DNA of 64,000 bases from Clostridia bacterium (GTDB taxonomy: Bacteria > Bacillota > Clostridia > Christensenellales > Aristaeellaceae), in assembly GCA_017448975.1 (NCBI GenBank), contig JAFSKN010000037.1, forward strand, positions 1 to 64,000, written 5' to 3'. How positions within the stretch are numbered: position 1 is the stretch's first letter; each line of letters opens with the position of its first letter. Of this stretch, positions 49,382 to 59,168 are shown in pieces. A program made the translations under genes and the position numbers. The notes under the pieces are model-generated. The model had not been told where the DNA came from and searched no databases. It saw only the letters and a program-made list of their open reading frames with translations.

Positions 49382-51988
49382 ATGAAGCTAAAAAACTATC
49401 AGAAGCGGGTTTTGCGCAATCTGGATGATTTTATGAACCTGCTGAACAGCACACAGAGCATTGAAAAAGCTTATACGCGGTCCTGGGAATTGCAGAACGT
49501 TCGTGTAGGCTTTGAGAAAATGCCCCCATACAATAACAATGTGCTGCCTGGGGTGCCGCATGTTTGCTTTAAGGTGCCTACCGGCGGCGGAAAAACGCTG
49601 CTGGCCTGCGCGTCCCTCAGGCATATTTTTGACGGCCTGGGGCTGACCAGGCGGAGGGCGGTGGTTTGGCTGGTGCCGTCCAATTCCATTTTAGAGCAGA
49701 CCATCCGAAACCTGCAAAACCCGGAGCACGATTATCGCCGCCAAATTGACTTTGATTTTTCATCCAGGGTGGAAGTTTATAACGGAGAACAGGCCCTCAA
49801 CGGTCAGGCGCTTTCCCCGTCCAGCGTGGAAGAAAACCTGTCCATCTTCGTATTGAGCTATGACGCTTTGCGTATTACCCGCAAGGAAGGACGCAGGATA
49901 TACAAAGAGAATGGAAACCTGGCGCAGTTTGTGCCGCATTACCCGGATCGCGGCACGCTGGTGCCGGAGGTGGATGAATCGGCGCTGATTCAGGTGCTGA
50001 ATCAATTGTCCCCTGTTGTAATCGTGGATGAAAGCCATAACGCGCAAAGCGATTTGAGCGTTGAAATGCTGAAAAACCTGAATCCTTCTTTCGTGCTGGA
50101 TTTGACAGCCACGCCCAAAAACAACAGCAATATCATTTCCATTGTGAACGCCTGGGAACTGAAAACGGAAAACATGGTGAAACTGCCTGTGGTGATTTAT
50201 AATCGCAGGTCAAAGGACGATGTTTTATTTGACGCGCTGAATATGCGGCGCCTTCTTGAAGCGGCAGCAAAAGAAGAATTTGAAGAAGCGGGCTCCTACA
50301 TCCGCCCGATTATTTTGTTCCAGGCGCAGCCCAAGGGAAAAGAAAACGCCGCCACCTTTGAGCAACTGAAGCGGGAACTGATGGATGCGGGCATACCCGA
50401 AGACCAAATCGCCATTAAAACAGCGGAAATCAACGAATTGAAGCATACCAATTTGCTGTCGCCGGAATGCCCCATTCGCTATATTATTACGGTAAACGCC
50501 CTCAAAGAAGGGTGGGACTGCCCCTTTGCGTACATCCTGGCAACGCTGGCAAACAGAACGTCCAAAGTGGATGTGGAGCAGATCGTGGGCCGTGTGCTGC
50601 GGCTGCCGTATGTGAAAAAGCATCGTCATGACGAATTGAATATGTCTTATGTGATTACTTCATCCGTCCATTTCCGGGAAACGGTAGATAATGTGGTGAA
50701 GGGGCTGAATCAGGCAGGATTTACCGATAAGGATTATCGGGTTGGCGATCCCGCGCCGGAAACGCCGGAAGAAAAGCATGAGCAGACGGTTATAAATCCA
50801 CCTGCCCCCGAAGAAACCGAGGAAGAATTTGTCGGATTCGATACTGCCGCCATTCGAGCGCGGATGGAACAGCAGCGGCAGGCTGAGGAAAACGGAGAAC
50901 AAAGCGCCGCCTCAATCATGCTCCAGGAAGCGGAACGGCAGGGAAAAGCCTTTGATGAAGAAATGCAAAAGGCCGAGAATATGGGTTTGCCGATAACGGG
51001 AGGAAGCGAAATGCGGGATTATTATGAAATGCAAAATGAATACGCAGAAGACGCACTCTCCCTGAAATTGCCTATTTTCTATGAAACCGTTGGGTTATCC
51101 ATGATTATGGATGATAAAGTGGCGGTAACGAAGGAAAGCCTGTCGGAAGGCTTTACCTTGGCGGATAAGGATACGCAGATCAACTTCAACATGACTGCCG
51201 GGGATGTGGCAATGCTGGATGTGGATGATACGAAAGGCCGCCCGTATCAGGTGGCCATGTCTGTGAGGAAAGCCCAGCAACTGAGCCAATATGTGCGCTC
51301 CTGCCCGCCGGAAAAGCGCAAAGAAGAATGCGTGAATCAGATTTATAAGCAGATGAACAGGCTGGACTATCTTAGCGCTGACGATCTGAAGAAGTATATC
51401 CGGCGTATCGTTGAGCAAATGTCCAGCGATGAAGTGGCGCAGATGGAAAGCTCCCTGCCATCGTATGCGTACAAGATCAAGAAAAAGATCGAATCATTGC
51501 TGGATGTATACCGGGAAAAACTGTTCATGGAGAAGATCGTGACCCAGGAAATCACAGTAGAGCCTTTCTATCATTTCCCCAAGGGAATCTCCCCGACATC
51601 AACGATGCTGCCTATCAGCAAACAGCTGTATACAGATGAAGAAGATGTGAATGACTTTGAACGCCGCGTGATTATGGCAATTGCCGGGCTGGATAACATT
51701 CGGTGGTGGCACCGCAATATTGATCGTCAAGACTTCTGCCTGAACGGTTTTATCAATCATTATCCCGATTTTATCGTAAGGACCGTGAAGGGAAATATCG
51801 TTCTGGTTGAAACAAAAGGCGATGATCGGGATAACAGCGACAGTAAAGCAAAACTGCGGCTGGGATTGAAATGGCAGGAGCTGGCCGGAAAGGGCTACCA
51901 GTACTTCATGGTATTTGACGAGAAGGAAACGGGGTTTGAAGGAGCGTATAGGTTTGGGGAGTTCTTGGATATATTAATAAAATTATAA
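49382..51988 (+). CDS. res: Type III restriction endonuclease (Res)
   Basis: An 868-residue helicase-nuclease. Walker A PTGGGKTLLA near residue 62, DESHN near 214, and motif VI-like QIVGRVLRLPY near 400 define the SF2 motor. The C-terminal PD-(D/E)xK nuclease is YPDFIVR ... VLVETKGDD near 795-815. An acidic, Gln/Glu-rich stretch at 455-520 separates motor and nuclease parts. Both genes of the system look intact. Confidence 0.94.
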   Translation: MKLKNYQKRVLRNLDDFMNLLNSTQSIEKAYTRSWELQNVRVGFEKMPPYNNNVLPGVPHVCFKVPTGGGKTLLACASLRHIFDGLGLTRRRAVVWLVPSNSILEQTIRNLQNPEHDYRRQIDFDFSSRVEVYNGEQALNGQALSPSSVEENLSIFVLSYDALRITRKEGRRIYKENGNLAQFVPHYPDRGTLVPEVDESALIQVLNQLSPVVIVDESHNAQSDLSVEMLKNLNPSFVLDLTATPKNNSNIISIVNAWELKTENMVKLPVVIYNRRSKDDVLFDALNMRRLLEAAAKEEFEEAGSYIRPIILFQAQPKGKENAATFEQLKRELMDAGIPEDQIAIKTAEINELKHTNLLSPECPIRYIITVNALKEGWDCPFAYILATLANRTSKVDVEQIVGRVLRLPYVKKHRHDELNMSYVITSSVHFRETVDNVVKGLNQAGFTDKDYRVGDPAPETPEEKHEQTVINPPAPEETEEEFVGFDTAAIRARMEQQRQAEENGEQSAASIMLQEAERQGKAFDEEMQKAENMGLPITGGSEMRDYYEMQNEYAEDALSLKLPIFYETVGLSMIMDDKVAVTKESLSEGFTLADKDTQINFNMTAGDVAMLDVDDTKGRPYQVAMSVRKAQQLSQYVRSCPPEKRKEECVNQIYKQMNRLDYLSADDLKKYIRRIVEQMSSDEVAQMESSLPSYAYKIKKKIESLLDVYREKLFMEKIVTQEITVEPFYHFPKGISPTSTMLPISKQLYTDEEDVNDFERRVIMAIAGLDNIRWWHRNIDRQDFCLNGFINHYPDFIVRTVKGNIVLVETKGDDRDNSDSKAKLRLGLKWQELAGKGYQYFMVFDEKETGFEGAYRFGEFLDILIKL

Positions 51989-52016
51989 CCCATACGTTGA
52001 CATGTTTTCTATTAGC

Positions 52017-52046
52017 CAAAGTAAACGATAAAATATTTTTACTTTG
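52017..52046 (+). terminator. AT-rich hairpin after res
   Basis: CAAAGTAAA at 52017-52025 and TTTACTTTG at 52038-52046. Weak but well placed to end the type III operon. Confidence 0.45.
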
Positions 52047-52101
52047 AGAAAATACCAGAGTTTTAACAATCCTGCTGAGAACCAGGAAAGTAAAATATTT
52101 A

Positions 52102-52129
52102 TTGTCGTTCACTATAATTATTTTATACT
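52102..52129 (+). promoter_or_regulatory. Promoter candidate for the STAND gene
   Basis: TTGTCG at 52102-52107, 16 bases, TATACT at 52124-52129 in an AT-rich spacer (51989-52208) with no gene. Confidence 0.4.
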
Positions 52130-52208
52130 TGATCTAAAAGATCAATATACAATACTGCTTTTATATATTTTAAAAGCATCTATTATCTGATTTTTGGAGG
52201 CTTTTCAG

Positions 52209-55200
52209 ATGAAATACACAGCAGATACAAAACCAGGAATGGGTGATCCTTATTGGTATGAGTGGTCTGTCGGCCTCCAGTATATAATCGACATGCTCAA
52301 TCCTGATAGCGGGATAAACTATGTCGAACTTCAGGCTGACGTATCCCTTGGGCTTGATGATGTCGTTGTAACTTACGAAAACGGTGAAAAACTATTTGTC
52401 CAAGTTAAACATACCAGGGCTAGGGATACTCTAACCTTTGGCGATCTTGTTTCAAGCAGCGGCGAGAATGGTCAATCGATTTTGCATGAACTTGCCATTG
52501 GGTGGAATGAGGAGAAAGATAAGTTTAGCCAATCGCGTGTTATGGTGTTCACGAACAGATCCGCCGGGAGCACAGCTGGACACACAAGAGGTTCAGCTTC
52601 TTTCCCGCGCCCTTCACTCATTAGTTTTTTGTCAGATCTAAAAAAACAAGTTGATGAGGTAAACTGTTTTAAAGATATAAAGTTTCCCGGTTATGAGGAC
52701 GCGTGGGCAGAATGGACCAGCCAACTCGATTGTATTGATGACGATGCGGATAAACTGCGTTTTTTAAGGTGCTTGTCAATTGAAACGGGTAATGATGATT
52801 TATCTGTAATAGAGACAACTCTGATCGATAAACTGAGGGTGGTTTTTCAAATAAATGAAACAGTTGCTAATAATCTTTTCTCAAAGCTCGACCATGCACT
52901 GAGGACTTGGAGTACCTCAATGCGTAGTAGTTCAAAGATAGACAAAGAGGAAGTATATAATAAGCTTTCTTTGCAACAAGACAATCTTTTTTATAATCAA
53001 GATTTGGTTCCCTGCGAACCGTTCTTTCCTAGCAGAGAAAAATTAGTTGCATCAATAGAAGAAAAACTGTGTTCCGATCATCATAAAGTTGTATTCCTTT
53101 CTGGAATTGCTGGCTGCGGAAAAACAAACATTATAAGTAAACTGAGCGCTAAGCGTGAATCAGTAATAGATATACGTTACTATGCTTATGAGCCAATTAA
53201 CCCCGAAAAGGAGTATTTTACGGGTGATGTATCTCGTCGTGTAGATAAAAACTACTTTTGGAATGAATTGTTCAATCAGCTTCGTCGGTTACTAAAAGGC
53301 CAGTTAGCAAGATACAATGTCCCGGTTACAATTGAATTCATGACTCTTGAGGAAAAGAGAAACAGATTCTTCGAGATTGCATCAAATTATGCCAAAGATC
53401 GTGGGGTTACATTTGTCATTGCAATTGATGGGATTGATCACGCGGCTCGAGCTTCAAATATTCAAAACACTTTTCTTCCAACGCTTCCCAATCCTGAGTA
53501 CATCCCATCTAGTGTCAAGATTCTTCTTGCGGGACAGCCTAAAGCTAATTATCACAATTATCCGAATTGGTTGTTTTCAGACACCGCTAATGTGGTAGAA
53601 ATAGATGTACCTTCTATTTTGATTGAAGATATCCATTCTTTGGTAGATGCGAAATTTGAAAAAGAGTCTCCTGATTATAAACAGCAATTATCTGAATTGA
53701 TTTCAAAGTACGCTGAAGGTAATACATTGGCGGCAATTTTTGCAGTTCATGAAGCTTATCTACAACCTGAATTGTTTAAACTGGAAAAAAACCTACAAGA
53801 AAGAAAACTTAGTGGAAATATTCACGAATACTATAATACTATCTGGAATAGTGCGATTGGCAGAATTCAACCACTTTTTCTCGATTACAAAATTGCAGGA
53901 GTCTTTGCCTTTTTTAATGAGTCAGTAAATGAGAATAAGCTTCATAGTATCTTTTCAGAAGAACGATTCTCTGTATCAGACTGGCGTAATATTCTAAAAA
54001 ACTTTCATCCCCTTCTTTCAGAAGATGCAGGGAACTATACGATTTTACACAACGATGTTCGAGTTTTCCTGTCGAGCATAATAGGGCAAGACCAAGACCA
54101 CGTTCAAGAGGTATACAGTAATCTTACTGACTATTATATTGCGCTTGAAGACAAAAACGAGGCATATTATCGAGATGTTTTCAGATTTATGAAAGCATCA
54201 GGTCGACTCGATGAGTTTGAACAAGTTTTTTCACCTGAATTTATTATTTCGGCATATGCTTACGGCGTAGAATTGGACGAAATCACTGAGATAACCTTGA
54301 ATATTCTTAAGGAAGTTAAAGGGAAAAAACCAATAAACTGGGTGCAAATGCGTTCACTTGCATTTGGATTCATGACAATCAATCAAATAGAAAGAAGTAA
54401 CTATGAGACTGAATCTTACAGTTTTCGTAGAAGCAATAGTGCTATCCCCATACATCCGTTTGAATGTTATGTAGAATCAACTTCTTCATGGAATAATACT
54501 ATTATCTCTGATGTTCTCTCTCTGACAGAAAAATTATATCAAGTCGGTCTAATTGATAGGGCTAATAGTATCTTTAAACGATGGTTTGCTAATATGACGG
54601 TATCAACTATATTTGGAGCAGTTGAATTGCCAGAAGATAAAGATTTCCTTTCTCTTCCTACGCGGGAAATAGCAAAACAATTGGGCGTTGGAATAGTTTA
54701 CACTGGAGAATATGGTTTACTTGAGGATACAAGAGTTCTTTCAGAGAGCAACAAAGCATTTGTATTCCACATGATAGATGCCGCTTTTGAAACGATCATA
54801 AAAGTTCAATCTGGGTATGAAATGGAAGTCTCCATGAAGCATCTTAATGCCATATATTTTGAATCGTTACTAAATGGCATTTTAACATTGCTATCAGAAA
54901 ACAGGCTGTCTGATATATACATCATTGCAGTTTCATTAGCTGATCTTTTAAGTACAACACCTGTTGGAATCCTATTTAAAACTTTTATGGAAATTGTTTC
55001 TTTTAAAGCTGACTATCCACAGGAACAAAAAGATGAGCTTTGGAAACAAATATATCCAATAAAATTTGAAGATATTCCTTTTGAAAATATGAATGCATAT
55101 TATAGCATTTATGCTATAACTGCAGCCTTCTTGCAGTCAAAATCTTACTCAGCTGTTGCCCACGAAATTGTTGAAAAGTATATCGATAAGAATCCACATA

Positions 55201-58046
55201 GTGATCGCACTTATTATGGGATGTACTTCAGCAATGTTTGTGTAATTGGAAAATGGCTGTCGTGCTATCAGAAAGGGGATATTCTTTTAACTGGGACAAA
55301 AGAGTTGAATCAGCTTTTACAGGCGCTTTTTCTCAAAAAATGGAATATGAGCGTTGGTGATTATGAAATCAATAAACTTCGCGTTCATCTCTTAAAAGCA
55401 TATATTTTTCTTTCAAAAACAGCTAATGATCAAATCCGTAATATCGTTGATAGTGTTTGCAAAAAAGTCTTTGAGAATAATCCCGTTAATTCTTTATTGG
55501 ATGCTGGATTTTATTTCTACAGCGGTAATGATGAGAGGCAAAAAGAATGGTATAATGAATGGCTCGCTAATGACGGGCTTGTTTGGCAGGAATCGTTAGC
55601 TGAGCGAAATAGTATAATACAGCATTTCGTAAAGCTAGTTCATCTGTATGATATCAACAAAAGCATTGATATGTCGGAAGCACTGGAAAAAGCTCGTTGG
55701 TCTGTTATTGGTTACGCCTCTCATAAAGAGTATTCTTGTGATTATTTATTGAAATGGTATAAAAGTTTAGTAAGAAAAAATGGAATAGTTAACCCCGGTG
55801 CGGCGACGCAAATAAAGGAAGTATCTGATCAGGTAGAAGAACTTGGTGATAATCGCTTAGAATACCAAGTAAACAGCAAAATTTTTGGAGATCTATTCTC
55901 TTGCGGTTTCCAAACAATAAAAGAGACATTACAAAACAATCACTATTTATGCCAAGGGCTTGAATCGCCGAGTTACCTTGTGGACGGGTTGATCGGTTAT
56001 TTAAAAGATGGCTCATTTAATCAAGAATCATTGTTGAAAATATGGGCAATTGGAATGGCAGTTTTAGACTTGAGAGATGATGAAAACCACGCAACAATAC
56101 ATTCCCTTCAAAGAGCTATTGAACTGTGTGCCGAACGATCTGAAATACCAAATATACACGCTTTATTACAAGAAATTGGCCCTGCATATATTGATTTGGC
56201 TTCCGATCCTACCCAGTCTGTCATTCCGGAGAGATGGTGTGATGATTCCGAGAAAGAAGATGAATTAGTATCTGATGAAATAATCACCTCATATTTAAAT
56301 GGTGATAAAATTCAAAAGGAAACTATTGCAGCAAGCATAGGAGTTTTGACGAGTCAAGGTAAAATTGAAAAAGAAACCTTAATAGAATTATTTGAGTCTG
56401 AGTTAGAGAAAGATGAATGGGGAATAGACCGAAATCCAATTATCTCTTATCTATATCAATTTCTATCTTCTACTGATACTGATCTACTCGTTGATCAGTA
56501 TCTTGATAGACTGATAGAACACAAGCATGATTATTTAGCTACAAATCTTCCATCATTCGTACTCTGGCAAGTGGTTCAGCAAGACAGGTCATATGGCGAA
56601 GAAGGGCTTGCGGCGCTTATTACGATGCATAAAGAATGGATGACATCTGCTAGACACTTTCAAGAACCTAAGATTAAAGACAGTTATGACTATACTCGAC
56701 TTGTTGATTGGGAACGTGTTACAGACATCTACTCCCTTTTTTATCAAATCATAAGAATCCTTATCCTATCTGAGGATGCAGAAGCAGCCAGATCAGCTCT
56801 TTCAGGACTTTTTGCTCTCGAATCACTCGATGCGTCTTATGTAGATTGGCTTGAATCAGATTGGTCAACATTTCATTACAGGGCAAAAGAATGGCTAATG
56901 ATGACATACGAGCTACTTTGGGATCTGGATGTGGAAAAGAGACCTTATATTCAGCGCCATATAGAAACGCATTGCCAGGATGAGGATTTTAATGTCGCTT
57001 TATATGCAAACCTCCTTCGAGAGAATACTTTGAATGGTGATTTCTCATATATTCAAACTGTTCAACAGTACTTCGATTCGATCCCAAGTTTTGGAGCTCG
57101 AAAACTGATACGAGCCCCTAAGCAAGGGCATTGGATAACCGGAGAAAGATATGTAACGGCGACATTGTCTTTGCTGAAAGAATTGACAAGCGAAGATTGC
57201 TCTGATATCGAGGAAAGGACTGTTTTATACTCTGAAAACATTGATACAGCATTATTTCTCATTCCACTAAACCGACATCGTATAGGTGGTTGCAAGGTTA
57301 CTCTTGATAAAATAATTCTGTCCTTTTTACGAGTGCTATATAAAGATTGGATATCGGGCCGATGGGAAGGCATGGAAGCGCAAATTGCGAGGATAGTCTT
57401 ATCAGCATCTGAGCCATTCACGTTATTAGTTACTCCCCCTTTATGGAAAAACAATGGCTGCAAGCTTATCATGGATACTGAAGATTTTATTAAGCAGCCA
57501 AAGATAGCAAGAAATAATCTTATAAAGGAAGAAATTGAAACTGGTCTTCTTGATGATGAAGTTATTCTTGCAGGGAGTATTCGGGATTATACATACGACA
57601 AAGAAATCTTTGGATTCTACCTATCGTATATTGACTTTCCGGGCATCTCTCCTGTATATGCGTCTCAACAGTTTGAAAGGAATTCAAGATTCTTCTTGCA
57701 ACGGCGAGAAGACTTTGTTGAAGACAAGCACTACAATATAACTCTACATCATAATGGTGTTGAGAGTTTCAAAGACAGCAACATCTCTTGTGGCCTGAGT
57801 AAAATAGCTCTCAACACGTTCGGCTGGAGAATATGCCTATCCCACAATGGATTTGTTTTGCTTGACTCAAGAGATGTTCCAATTGGACATCATGAAAGCT
57901 ACTATGCATTTAGAAACAGCAGTAATCGATATCCCAGTAACCAGCCGAGTTTACAACGTTGGATTATAAAGAGAGAGGCATTAGACGTTTTGAAGCCTTG
58001 GCAAATCAGAACTGTCATCGATAGCATAACAGATGATTATATGTAA
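52209..58046 (+). CDS. Giant nuclease-STAND NTPase (Cap4/DUF4297-like plus ATPase)
   Basis: A 1945-residue protein. Residues 10-130 resemble the Cap4/DUF4297 nuclease: VELQADVSLGLDDVVV near 40-55 and LFVQVKHTRARD near 63-74 give the D...QxK core. Residues 270-560 are a STAND-type P-loop ATPase with SGIAGCGKT near 298 and VIAIDGIDHA near 403. The last 1300 residues are mainly helical and probably the sensor. Size and plan resemble AVAST proteins that detect a phage protein and then cut DNA, but the family member is not identified. AT-rich base use unlike the flanking genes indicates transfer. ATG 52209 has GGAGG eight bases upstream; it is a single-gene unit with its own terminator. Confidence 0.8.
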   Translation: MKYTADTKPGMGDPYWYEWSVGLQYIIDMLNPDSGINYVELQADVSLGLDDVVVTYENGEKLFVQVKHTRARDTLTFGDLVSSSGENGQSILHELAIGWNEEKDKFSQSRVMVFTNRSAGSTAGHTRGSASFPRPSLISFLSDLKKQVDEVNCFKDIKFPGYEDAWAEWTSQLDCIDDDADKLRFLRCLSIETGNDDLSVIETTLIDKLRVVFQINETVANNLFSKLDHALRTWSTSMRSSSKIDKEEVYNKLSLQQDNLFYNQDLVPCEPFFPSREKLVASIEEKLCSDHHKVVFLSGIAGCGKTNIISKLSAKRESVIDIRYYAYEPINPEKEYFTGDVSRRVDKNYFWNELFNQLRRLLKGQLARYNVPVTIEFMTLEEKRNRFFEIASNYAKDRGVTFVIAIDGIDHAARASNIQNTFLPTLPNPEYIPSSVKILLAGQPKANYHNYPNWLFSDTANVVEIDVPSILIEDIHSLVDAKFEKESPDYKQQLSELISKYAEGNTLAAIFAVHEAYLQPELFKLEKNLQERKLSGNIHEYYNTIWNSAIGRIQPLFLDYKIAGVFAFFNESVNENKLHSIFSEERFSVSDWRNILKNFHPLLSEDAGNYTILHNDVRVFLSSIIGQDQDHVQEVYSNLTDYYIALEDKNEAYYRDVFRFMKASGRLDEFEQVFSPEFIISAYAYGVELDEITEITLNILKEVKGKKPINWVQMRSLAFGFMTINQIERSNYETESYSFRRSNSAIPIHPFECYVESTSSWNNTIISDVLSLTEKLYQVGLIDRANSIFKRWFANMTVSTIFGAVELPEDKDFLSLPTREIAKQLGVGIVYTGEYGLLEDTRVLSESNKAFVFHMIDAAFETIIKVQSGYEMEVSMKHLNAIYFESLLNGILTLLSENRLSDIYIIAVSLADLLSTTPVGILFKTFMEIVSFKADYPQEQKDELWKQIYPIKFEDIPFENMNAYYSIYAITAAFLQSKSYSAVAHEIVEKYIDKNPHSDRTYYGMYFSNVCVIGKWLSCYQKGDILLTGTKELNQLLQALFLKKWNMSVGDYEINKLRVHLLKAYIFLSKTANDQIRNIVDSVCKKVFENNPVNSLLDAGFYFYSGNDERQKEWYNEWLANDGLVWQESLAERNSIIQHFVKLVHLYDINKSIDMSEALEKARWSVIGYASHKEYSCDYLLKWYKSLVRKNGIVNPGAATQIKEVSDQVEELGDNRLEYQVNSKIFGDLFSCGFQTIKETLQNNHYLCQGLESPSYLVDGLIGYLKDGSFNQESLLKIWAIGMAVLDLRDDENHATIHSLQRAIELCAERSEIPNIHALLQEIGPAYIDLASDPTQSVIPERWCDDSEKEDELVSDEIITSYLNGDKIQKETIAASIGVLTSQGKIEKETLIELFESELEKDEWGIDRNPIISYLYQFLSSTDTDLLVDQYLDRLIEHKHDYLATNLPSFVLWQVVQQDRSYGEEGLAALITMHKEWMTSARHFQEPKIKDSYDYTRLVDWERVTDIYSLFYQIIRILILSEDAEAARSALSGLFALESLDASYVDWLESDWSTFHYRAKEWLMMTYELLWDLDVEKRPYIQRHIETHCQDEDFNVALYANLLRENTLNGDFSYIQTVQQYFDSIPSFGARKLIRAPKQGHWITGERYVTATLSLLKELTSEDCSDIEERTVLYSENIDTALFLIPLNRHRIGGCKVTLDKIILSFLRVLYKDWISGRWEGMEAQIARIVLSASEPFTLLVTPPLWKNNGCKLIMDTEDFIKQPKIARNNLIKEEIETGLLDDEVILAGSIRDYTYDKEIFGFYLSYIDFPGISPVYASQQFERNSRFFLQRREDFVEDKHYNITLHHNGVESFKDSNISCGLSKIALNTFGWRICLSHNGFVLLDSRDVPIGHHESYYAFRNSSNRYPSNQPSLQRWIIKREALDVLKPWQIRTVIDSITDDYM

Positions 58047-58065
58047 ACGATGTCAGTTAACAAAA

Positions 58066-58095
58066 AGGCTGCTTCGATCACAATCGATGCAGCCT
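58066..58095. terminator. Terminator between the STAND gene and tnpV
   Basis: AGGCTGC at 58066-58072 pairs with GCAGCCT at 58089-58095, extended by CGAT/ATCG; A and T runs suit both converging genes. Confidence 0.7.
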
Positions 58096-58182
58096 AACAA
58101 AAAACAAGATAATTGAGCTAAAAACTAGATCAATCCATGGTAACCCCAGTTTTCCTTCTGAAAGCCAAATCGGAGATGATAC

Positions 58183-58560
58183 TTATAAAACGTTGACGAC
58201 TTCATTTATGACAATTTCTTTAATCCTGGAACGGATGCTGTTCATTTGTCTGACCCATTCCATCGGCGATTCCGCTTTGAATTTCTCAGTGATGCCCTCT
58301 TGCCTTACCATTTGGGTTGTCAGTTGCTCTATCATTACATTTGCCCGTTTATCAGCATCTGCCAAGTGTATAAAAAGTGTTCCATTCAAAAAAAGCTGTT
58401 CATATAACCCTGAATGCGTAGCTTTCAAATATGCTCTGTGCATTCTGCCCCATCTTCCAATGGGCTGCTGTTCCTCGTCACCGTTGGTCAGGTTGGGGTA
58501 TAGCATGCCATCTTTGCCAAGAGTATAGGTGCTGCCAAGTTCTTCAAAAATGGACTTCAT
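58183..58560 (-). CDS. tnpV: TnpV-like transposon protein
   Basis: A 125-residue protein: KSIFEELGSTYTLGKDGMLY, PIGRWGRMHRAYLKATH and MEWVRQMNSIRSRIKEIV match TnpV proteins of Tn4451-like and related Clostridia elements. Three tandem ATG codons follow AGGAGG; the third (58560) has the best spacing. Role in the family is not established; a helper in excision or integration is an inference. It lies near the recombinase but on the other strand. Confidence 0.75.
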   Translation of the reverse strand: MKSIFEELGSTYTLGKDGMLYPNLTNGDEEQQPIGRWGRMHRAYLKATHSGLYEQLFLNGTLFIHLADADKRANVMIEQLTTQMVRQEGITEKFKAESPMEWVRQMNSIRSRIKEIVINEVVNVL

Positions 58561-58723
58561 CATCATTTCCTCCTTCAAATTGGTTGTTGGTGCTGTAAAT
58601 TGTGGTGAGCACTACGGTTGCCGACTTGTGTGTTGAGGGTGATGAATAGTTCCATATAACAATAAATTCAAGCAATGAAAAGGTTTTCCGCGGATGAGCC
58701 GCCAATTGCATGATAGGATGTGT

Positions 58724-59060
58724 TCATTTGATAGCATCATGTTCAGCCTCATTTGATGCTGAACTTTGATGCTCAACCTCATTTTTCGGCATCACTACGC
58801 CAAACGGATCGGTTTCAAAGGGCTTTCGATGTATGCTGACCGGGAAAGAAGTGCCAAAATCCTTGATTTCGGGATCGCCCAGGCCATACATGCGGGGGAA
58901 TCCCGCTGCCCCATTTTTCGATGATGTGCATGTACTGGAACGCTGCGCCGATGGCGATATTCCGCACACGGGAATTGCCTTTGATCAGCTGCCTTTGGTC
59001 AGATCAGGGCTCAGCCTGCCGGGGGATGTAACCTCCAATAAGATCATTATATCCGAAAGC
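58724..59060 (-). pseudogene. Decayed 3' fragment of an AlbA_2/ATP-binding regulator
   Basis: Reading the minus strand with two single-base frame shifts gives EVTSPGRLSPDLTKG, then QLIKGNSRVRNIAIG and FQYMHIIEKWGSGIP, then RMYGLGDPEIKDFGTSFPV. This is the C-terminal part of the RecG-like/AlbA_2 (Schlafen-type) ATP-binding regulators. The frame breaks are near 59000 (missing base) and near 58897 (extra C). No N-terminal half is present. Probably debris from an earlier insertion. Confidence 0.6.
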
Positions 59061-59168
59061 GCAATTCGTTTCAATCAGAGAAAAATGAAAAACCTCATTT
59101 ACAAATGAAATACTCTATGTTATTATGATTTTGTAAATATATCGCACAATATACGACAGGCGGTGAGT

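Noticed and set aside
58833..59108. Plus-strand open frame of 91 codons before the recombinase
   Set aside because: It lies over the antisense of the decayed AlbA_2 fragment, with no ribosome site and no family resemblance.
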